A stretch of 64,000 nucleotides of DNA. Origin: Scheffersomyces stipitis CBS 6054. Its lineage: Eukaryota; Ascomycota; Pichiomycetes; Serinales; Debaryomycetaceae. Shown here piece by piece: positions 20,001 to 25,068 of this stretch (positions are counted from its first letter, which is position 1; each line of letters starts with the position of its first letter). The position numbers and the translations under genes were made by a program. Below the pieces are notes generated by a model. That model was not told where the DNA came from. It was given only the letters and a program-made list of their open reading frames with translations, and did no database searches. The stretch lies in the NCBI RefSeq assembly GCF_000209165.1, contig NC_009042.1:620001-684000 (forward strand), written 5' to 3'.

Positions 20001-21619
20001 ATCTGGGATTGAGGATCAGAGATGTCAGGAATGTCTTGATCAACATCACTTGTCCCAGTGTTTAGGAAATGGTCGAGATCAGTCGAGTCTAGAATTTCTT
20101 CCGTTTGGGGTATGGTAAGTGGGTTTTCCGAAAGACATGCGTTTATGTAGGTTTTAAGGTAGCTATGACCGTTAACGAATCGTGCGTTAGCAGTGTTTAC
20201 TTCGTGATAGTCCGGTGATTGTATGAGAATCTTATATGTGTTATGATCAGTACCATATCCGATGAAGGATCCGTAAACTGTGCTAGGGTATTCCTTCAGT
20301 GGGGATATCCGGTATCTTGCCAATTGCAAATCATTCTCTACTTTCACGTGTACGTCTTGACCGAAAGGCTTATAATTAAATTGTCTTTGAGTTCGCTCAA
20401 ATACTTCCCGTGGTGACTGACCTTCTAATCCTACTTTGGGGGTGTTATTCAAGACGGCTGTAATATAGTTTACCATTTGAGGTAATAGAACTAATATTGA
20501 TGAGCCAATATCTGGAAATTGTAATGTTAATTTCTTAATCTGATTTATGATAGTTCGGTTCTGCCTTTCTGCCGTGCCGTTGATAGCTGGTAGGTAAGCC
20601 GGGGTAACATCTTTTTCTATACCGAGTTTAGATAGCATATTTGCACTTGGAAATTCAGGGGCATTGTCAGTTCTAAGGTGACCGATTCTCTCCCCTGGAA
20701 ATTTGTTGTTGAGCAATTGTAATTCAGTATATATCCTTGTGGTAACAGCTTTAGTGTCTGTCACTATTGTTCTAAGGTACTTCGAGTAACCATCTGTGAT
20801 CGAAGTTATATATTGTTTCTTTCCACCAAAGTGAAACGGACCCATCATGTCAAGATGTAATCGTTCAAGTCGGCGAATAGGTGTGGGTCCATCATTATTG
20901 TGTGATGCTGCTATGGTGTTAACGCTGAGACATATCTGGCAATTTGTAATTCGTTCGACATCGTTCCTCGTTGGTTTTGCCTTTATCCTACCATTTTGAT
21001 AAAGTGCCATCATGCTCTTTAGAGCCATGTGGTTAGAACCAATGTGAAAGTTCCAAAATGATGATTGTTTGTTTACATCGAATTGTGGTGGGTCGATATT
21101 GTGAATCGTTTGAACTTGACTCAACAACTGGGTACCGGTGTAGTTGTCGGTCGGTTTTAGATCAATTTTGCCCATGTATACATTGTCAGCATTAAGCATG
21201 CCAGCGATGATTTCTATTTTTCCATTCTTCTGTCCGATATATGCATATTTGTCATCGAATCGACAGTAGAAGTCGGTATGCTTAGAGATCTGAGATACGC
21301 TAATGATGTTGTGCGGAAGTTCTTTAATGACTCTGACGTCTTTAAGTGTTATGCCAAAGTCACCGTCAGATAATGTTAATGTGCCCATGTGTGTTGCTAT
21401 AATGATGCTTGAGTCCGGTAATTCAAATCTGCTTTCTTCTTCTGTCAAATTTTCAGTTACATTCGTTAGTAATCGAGCGTCATTTACAATGGACCATGAT
21501 GCACCAGAGTCGTATAAGATGTCTCCCGCTTTTGTGCCAGATACGATTTTGTTTAATCGTTGTATATTTAATGGTATATTGTCTCTACGTTCTGGTCCGT
21601 TAGAGACTAGACCTTGACC
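17027..21619 (-). CDS. Retrotransposon Pol (protease, integrase, reverse transcriptase, RNase H)
   Basis: The frame runs unbroken for 1530 codons directly after the gag UAA and in the same frame, so it would be made as a Gag-Pol readthrough product. Protease: DSGA at codons 37-40 after the stop (21511-21500). Counting from the TTG at 21448: integrase zinc finger H135-x4-H140 and C170-x2-C173; core acidic residues D200, D261 (RTDNAPEF) and E294 (NGTAERQN). Then comes a hydrophilic Ser/Thr/Asp linker (about 450-850) with a basic cluster NKRRKVH near 854, a candidate nuclear-localisation signal. Reverse transcriptase has YVDD at 1101-1104; RNase H has SDAS and DNQAV blocks and ends with ENVADIFTKAL. 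All are intact. No ATG starts this frame near its beginning, which supports readthrough over independent initiation. Confidence 0.93.
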   Translation of the reverse strand, partial: GQGLVSNGPERRDNIPLNIQRLNKIVSGTKAGDILYDSGASWSIVNDARLLTNVTENLTEEESRFELPDSSIIIATHMGTLTLSDGDFGITLKDVRVIKELPHNIISVSQISKHTDFYCRFDDKYAYIGQKNGKIEIIAGMLNADNVYMGKIDLKPTDNYTGTQLLSQVQTIHNIDPPQFDVNKQSSFWNFHIGSNHMALKSMMALYQNGRIKAKPTRNDVERITNCQICLSVNTIAASHNNDGPTPIRRLERLHLDMMGPFHFGGKKQYITSITDGYSKYLRTIVTDTKAVTTRIYTELQLLNNKFPGERIGHLRTDNAPEFPSANMLSKLGIEKDVTPAYLPAINGTAERQNRTIINQIKKLTLQFPDIGSSILVLLPQMVNYITAVLNNTPKVGLEGQSPREVFERTQRQFNYKPFGQDVHVKVENDLQLARYRISPLKEYPSTVYGSFIGYGTDHNTYKILIQSPDYHEVNTANARFVNGHSYLKTYINACLSENPLTIPQTEEILDSTDLDHFLNTGTSDVDQDIPDISDPQSQIEYLQSKHPDIAKEIQSKLTELQGTAIQPIRGADEALTDTDLESMDYWGNDSADYNSATENMEEDSDNYSEIDKNINNEQDYSGTKTIEDTELPQSSTSKELIAGTEVTNITQVSQSVKEHADTTTASGTRAIHPPNPAKDTSELDKDAHFPSPNDHFRDLNKDMNSPYTKHTGISSVDSSPTEPDTHKVLDREKGTSSKHVAQTSTTATDVQRLDRGDEYVGYSTDQHTPQDSLSDKELTNKQTHDDSDENSDTYASTSPVSDKDLDGLKHSPRTKHVDNHNKETPSTSSTDINKQAEESQAENANASAATVLPDPYVAEEIPNIPESNNDLVKPQHVDRGEITNDRRAYNTIPNRVISANSPTNKNKPNKRRKVHPDFLKSKREIEEEVEATTEATGATEEIDPQYVIQLKSGRMSRPPKRYLNAIINKIDYKNSDWIKSMDNEISKFEKNNVYTVVKIPKGRKPIPTRWVHTFKQNDLKNAQYKSRCVAQGYRQKDSIDFDCTKVSSPVVDLTTIRLLAAIATELSMEMHHLDIEAAYLNATLAENIYVKPPPGYEAKDGHCWKLNKALYGLKQLGFHWHETIKRTLESLSFAESTTESVFYKRNKEGIIIIALYVDDLFMVASKELMLQEFKLELRQEFDLKYFWEVTEFLGIEFKRIEGGYSLYQTKFLEDLLNKCNIMDDQPKRTPMVRKKSYLENTKIVDGMHEEPEAELLNEKTKKLYQSAVGQLLWASNNTRPDISYAVSVLGSKSHNPDVDDYNNMYYVLRYLRSNTHMPLEYRKGRIPDVNDKFSIRTYSDASFAPDKDRKLITGIALYVNGNLVDWSAKKQSLITDSTRDCETVSLQAAAKLTEKITTRIKSLTFDVGEVMLLQDNQAVIANCYNDLSHTKRHPDIKIKYIRDGIHHNRYHVYYIQTKENVADIFTKALTFPDFDRLRKYLFNMPDADIVTHENMYNRDLRTTKRQVQIKSIHNKKFQKKALEENLSEL
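21581..21613 (-). promoter_or_regulatory. Predicted H-type pseudoknot downstream of the gag stop
   Basis: Six nucleotides after the UAA, GGUC(U) at 21613-21609 can pair with (G)GACC at 21598-21594, and the GUCUCUA at 21607-21601 between them pairs perfectly over 7 bp with UAGAGAC at 21587-21581. The crossing stems form an H-type pseudoknot. Structures of this kind at this spacing promote stop-codon readthrough in murine leukaemia virus and in Candida Tca2. The pairing was found by eye and is not tested. Confidence 0.65.
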
Positions 21620-22693
21620 TTATTGCCCGTGGCGTTTAGCACCGGAGGTTTTGCCCTTGAATCCCAGCTTATTACCATCGTGTGATTCACCTGTGGTGTG
21701 GGATTTTGCAAAGCTTCCTCTATTTCCATTGGATTTGGTCTTTTCCCTCTCTTGGGCGTTTTTAATCCTTTCGCTTATCAAGCTTTCGATTGTTCTTTTG
21801 TCCAGAGAGTCTGGTGGCTCGTAGTCGTGATGGTTTCTCATGCGCTGGATAACGTCATCAATTGTTGGTGTTTTACCATCCTTTTTGTGTTCCTGAAAGA
21901 ACCAAGCAAGAGATTTATAAAACATGTTGCGTGTTTCGACTTCGTTTAGGTACCTATCAAATACAATGATGTAATATAGTTTCATCTTGCACAAGAAATC
22001 TAGAATTTCTTCGTTGGTACCTTCAACCCATTGTTTTATGTGCAGAAGGCCATCAACAGCTCTGTCGGTATCCGTTCTAAAATCTCCAGTGTACCTAAGG
22101 TAAGTCAATACCTGTCCAATTCTATGTGGAAGGTTCTCCATCTTGTAAGTCTTTACAAAGATATACATAGTCTTTAAATCTGTTTCGTAATTCACTTCAT
22201 CTATCTCAGAGAATGCCTTTTCATTAATATCAATTATTCTGGATATCAATTCATCGGACAATCTGTGTATGAATGTTTCCAATTCTTTACCATGCCATGG
22301 GATGTTCTTAATATTGAAGTCTTTAGAATCATGTCCTAAGTCTTCATCCCATATTTTCTGTAAGCCACCGTATCTTCGGAAGAGTTTTAAGAAGGCTTTT
22401 TCCCATTTGGTAATAGCGTCAATATTTCTCGCAAGCGGAACAATTCCTTTGAAGGCTGTTGCTGCTAGCTCTGAATCTTTCTTCGCATCCTTCCTTATTT
22501 CTTCATTCCGATCCTCCAGTTTGTTTATCTGGGGTGGAGGTACGCCAGAGGAGCTTTGAGCTTTCATAGCTTCCATCAACGCGTCATACTTGGCGCTTTG
22601 AACCAATAGCTCTTGCTTGAACTCATCTTTGAGTTTCTGCAATTGCTTCCCAACTTCGCTGTTAGGGTCGATAAAGTTATCTTCTTTAGCCAT
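21620..22693 (-). CDS. Retrotransposon Gag
   Basis: The 357-residue protein starts at the ATG at 22693, only about 30 bases after the primer-binding site, and ends in UAA at 21622-21620. It has a predicted coiled-coil N-terminus (VGKQLQKLKDEFKQELL), a helical capsid-like middle with Trp/Tyr-rich blocks (FLKLFRRYGGLQKIW), and a basic Gly/Lys/Ser tail (KSNGNRGSF...GFKGKTSGAKRHGQ). No CCHC zinc knuckle is present, as in Ty1 Gag; the basic tail probably binds RNA. It would form the virus-like particle. pol continues in the same frame after the stop. Confidence 0.9.
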   Translation of the reverse strand: MAKEDNFIDPNSEVGKQLQKLKDEFKQELLVQSAKYDALMEAMKAQSSSGVPPPQINKLEDRNEEIRKDAKKDSELAATAFKGIVPLARNIDAITKWEKAFLKLFRRYGGLQKIWDEDLGHDSKDFNIKNIPWHGKELETFIHRLSDELISRIIDINEKAFSEIDEVNYETDLKTMYIFVKTYKMENLPHRIGQVLTYLRYTGDFRTDTDRAVDGLLHIKQWVEGTNEEILDFLCKMKLYYIIVFDRYLNEVETRNMFYKSLAWFFQEHKKDGKTPTIDDVIQRMRNHHDYEPPDSLDKRTIESLISERIKNAQEREKTKSNGNRGSFAKSHTTGESHDGNKLGFKGKTSGAKRHGQ

Positions 22694-22722
22694 TTTTAAC
22701 TTAAGATTCTAACGCGAATTTT

Positions 22723-22733
22723 GACTTCTAATC
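22723..22733 (-). other. Primer-binding site matching tRNA-Arg(UCU) anticodon arm
   Basis: Directly after the 5' LTR the minus strand reads GATTAGAAGTC. Its complement GACTTCTAATC equals the anticodon stem-loop of yeast tRNA-Arg(UCU), with anticodon TCT inside, as I recall that tRNA. An internal match implies a tRNA cleaved in the anticodon loop as primer, as known for Drosophila copia and described for Candida Tca2. Confidence 0.7.
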
Positions 22734-23156
22734 TGTTCGGATTTCGATACTGTATATTGAATCCTTAAGTCTTTTAGGCTTAATATTTAAGCTGGCTACG
22801 TCGAAGTTGTTTCTACTGAAATCCCTTGCATTAACAGCTTGCTATGAAAGCTCAGATTTGACTCACTTCCTAGGAGGCTTCTAGGTTCCTTAGGAAATTC
22901 TGTTAGCTAAATATATAGACAAATTCTCGAGGCGAGAATGTGAAAAATTTTCACGAGATTCCAACTGCCCAAAATGGGATCAACTTGGTCGGGAAATGTA
23001 CATCTAGACCCATACCAAGTAGGACCAACCATCGCAGTTACATCATATGGCTAAGCCTTCAACTTCGTTAAACATTCTTGAAGTTGATGGAATATAATGT
23101 AGGATCAATGTCGTACCGCAGCGACATTATACGACATTTAGATTGAATTTCCAACA
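22734..23156 (-). repeat. 5' LTR of the retrotransposon
   Basis: Identical to 16599-17021 as read. On the minus strand it carries the promoter of the element and ends at the primer-binding site. Confidence 0.95.
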
Positions 23157-23161
23157 AAATC
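23157..23161. repeat. Target-site duplication (right copy)
   Basis: AAATC, identical to 16594-16598. Confidence 0.9.
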
Positions 23162-23688
23162 AAAGCTCAAGACCGCGTACGTCAGACGACCAGAGTCATG
23201 TGGCTTCTCCAGATTTTGATCTGATTCCGAATCTTCACGGAGACATAATTCTCTAGAATCTGCTATGGAGCGCCCGGATACTGGATATGGTTGCCCAAGA
23301 GAAAACATTCTGATCTGGGGAGAATCTGGTCGAACGTTGAATTTCGCGATATAACCTGGTGGCTGTCGTATGAAAATTTCGTTCACATTTCGATACAATT
23401 GAGTGCTACATGCTTAAGCTACAAATTGCCAGTATAGTATCAATTGAAGTATCAATTGACAAGATCAACCTATAGGCTATTGAAATATCGTCACCATCCT
23501 GACCTTGTCATAAAGTATCTGACAATCTACAATTGAGGTTTCCCGTGGAAAGTGAACAACTATTCATATTCACCATAGAATCTTTTCACGTTGGATCTTT
23601 TCGTTACAACACATTCAGCTTGTTCATAGAGCTAGATTGAATTTGAATTTCCTTACATTTCGTCATATTCACGTAATTGTCATCTGTC
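23162..23688. other. Region between retrotransposon and ATX2-like gene
   Basis: 527 bp without an intact gene. It holds a short copia-like fragment (23336-23398, minus) and probably the ATX2-like promoter. Two near-identical GTATCAATTGA strings lie at about 23437-23460. Confidence 0.5.
23336..23398 (-). pseudogene. Possible relic of another copia-type reverse transcriptase
   Basis: The minus strand reads NVNEIFIRQPPGYIAKFN, close to the conserved reverse-transcriptase block EEIYIRQPPGY of Ty1/copia elements and different from the intact element's own AENIYVKPPPGYEAKDG. Only about 20 codons are recognisable; the rest of the 86-codon open frame is not. It suggests an older, unrelated copia element lay here before the new insertion. 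Confidence 0.4.
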
Positions 23689-24600
23689 ATGGCTTCTGGT
23701 ACCTGGTGGCAGCTTCTTTTGCTTGTCTCCATAATGGGAGTATCTGCATTTGTGGGAGGTTTTGTTCCCTTGAGACTTCAGCTTTCTCCGTCTCATTTGA
23801 ATGCTATCTCCATCTTCAGCGTTGGAATCTTGATAGGAACTTCTTTGGTTCTAGTGATCCCTGAAGGTGTAGCGACTCTATATGGTGCCGTTCTGGATGG
23901 CACTTCTCAATACTTGTCTCAGATCATGGGCCTTTCCCTATTGGCTGGATTTGCCATGATGTATATTCTTGACAATCTCCTGGCTATCTTAGCATTCTGT
24001 AGCATCCAAATGGATACTGCAGCTATTGTTGATCCATCTCAGCCGATCACAATATCTGTGTTGATGAGATCCGTGGTGCGATCTTCGTTGACTTCTGGTC
24101 TCATTTTGCATGCTTTGACTGATGGAGTTTCACTTGGCTCTTCATTTGTCAAAGGAGACTTGACATTTGAAATCGTATTCTTCGTAGCCATAATCATCCA
24201 CAAACTACCTACAGCTTTCAGTTTGTCAACTATACTCTTGAGAGAAGGTCAGATGCCAAAAGTCATTCTCATCCATTTGGCTCTTTTCTCTATCCTGACC
24301 CCATTGAGTGCTATTATTACGTTTGTGATCATTAAGCTGACATCTCTGGATAACGAGTTGGTGGTAGGAATCATGTTCTTATTCTCAGCTGGCACTTTTC
24401 TTTACGTTGTAAGCCATGTCATGACTGAAATCTATAGTGTTGAAGACGAGAAGTCAGAATTTACGTCAGTTCCAGCAACATCGGATAGCGAAGCTACAGT
24501 GGTCCACCATCTGGCCAATTCTCTGAATGGAACAGAAGTAGCTTTGACTTTGGCTGGTATGGCCATTACAACACTTCTCAGTTTCATCGATCATGAATAG
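23689..24600 (+). CDS. ATX2: ZIP-family metal transporter, Atx2/ZIP9-like
   Basis: The 303-residue protein is a polytopic membrane protein with about eight hydrophobic segments. The metal-path residues of ZIP transporters are seen as HALTDGVSLGSS in the fourth span and HKLPTAFSLSTIL in the fifth (family consensus HxLxDG and HExPEA). The N-terminal block GGFVPLRLQLS...GILIGTSLVLVIPEGV matches the Atx2/ZIP9 branch. In S. cerevisiae Atx2 is a Golgi protein that controls cytosolic manganese. The length agrees (about 310). The ATG at 23689 is used; an in-frame TTG at 23677 adds four residues. The retrotransposon ends 533 bp upstream of this start. Confidence 0.85.
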   Translation: MASGTWWQLLLLVSIMGVSAFVGGFVPLRLQLSPSHLNAISIFSVGILIGTSLVLVIPEGVATLYGAVLDGTSQYLSQIMGLSLLAGFAMMYILDNLLAILAFCSIQMDTAAIVDPSQPITISVLMRSVVRSSLTSGLILHALTDGVSLGSSFVKGDLTFEIVFFVAIIIHKLPTAFSLSTILLREGQMPKVILIHLALFSILTPLSAIITFVIIKLTSLDNELVVGIMFLFSAGTFLYVVSHVMTEIYSVEDEKSEFTSVPATSDSEATVVHHLANSLNGTEVALTLAGMAITTLLSFIDHE

Positions 24601-25068
24601 ACCAACGACGTTATGCATAGTTATAAAAAAATGTGATAATATGTAATAAATAATTAACCATTCGATATCATTAAGGATTGTATCAGAGACATGGTCTAAC
24701 AAAGATACCGAACACTCATCAATAGCTTTCTCTTGCGCAACAAATTAAAACAGAGAGTTTACAAGGAGCAAGGTATTGTCTACATCTCTGTTGTCAAGCA
24801 CTCTGTGCGTGGTATTGTCGAAGGCTGATGAACAAGAGTGTACCCCGAGATCCCCAGGGGTGCTCTCATGAAGTGAGGCAACTACTCCTACCTCCACATT
24901 TTCAAGTCTACATACAAAAAAGTAACTGTCCAATATTATCCGCAATCTTTCAGATTTGTTTCTTGGTCTTACCGAAGCCATATGAACCTTGGCGGTGATC
25001 TTGGTTGTGAAATAAATGAAAATCATTATATGTGCTATGGAAACATTTCATTCTGTATCTTTAGCCAG
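24601..25068. other. Convergent region between ATX2-like and TGL4-like genes
   Basis: 468 bp. It contains a minus-strand ATG-started frame of 78 codons (24745-24981) listed separately with low confidence, and A/T-rich terminator-like sequence after 24600. Confidence 0.5.
24745..24981 (-). CDS. Possible small ORF, 78 residues, unknown
   Basis: An ATG at 24981 opens a frame beginning MASVRPRNKSERLRIILDSY and ending at TAA 24745. I recognise no family. It lies just downstream of the TGL4-like gene on the same strand and has a basic N-terminus and a mixed composition that could be coding. A chance frame is equally likely. Confidence 0.25.
   Translation of the reverse strand: MASVRPRNKSERLRIILDSYFFVCRLENVEVGVVASLHESTPGDLGVHSCSSAFDNTTHRVLDNRDVDNTLLLVNSLF

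Larger units (their letters stand above)
16594..23161 (-). mobile_element. Complete Ty1/copia-type LTR retrotransposon with target-site duplication
   Basis: The element proper is 16599-23156 (6558 bp), oriented on the minus strand and flanked by AAATC duplications. It has two 423-bp LTRs with identical sequence as read, a primer-binding site, gag, a single in-frame UAA, pol in the order protease, integrase, reverse transcriptase, RNase H (the copia order), and a polypurine tract. The key catalytic motifs examined are present and no internal frameshift is seen, so it looks recently inserted and potentially active. The LTRs begin TG and end CA. The design resembles Tca2/pCal of Candida albicans. 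It lies between DIA2 and the ATX2-like gene; no tRNA gene was seen next to it, although Ty1-like elements often insert near tRNA genes. Confidence 0.95.

Noticed and set aside
21448..21622. Programmed +1 frameshift between gag and pol, as in Ty1
   Set aside because: gag and pol are in the same frame here; only a stop codon separates them.
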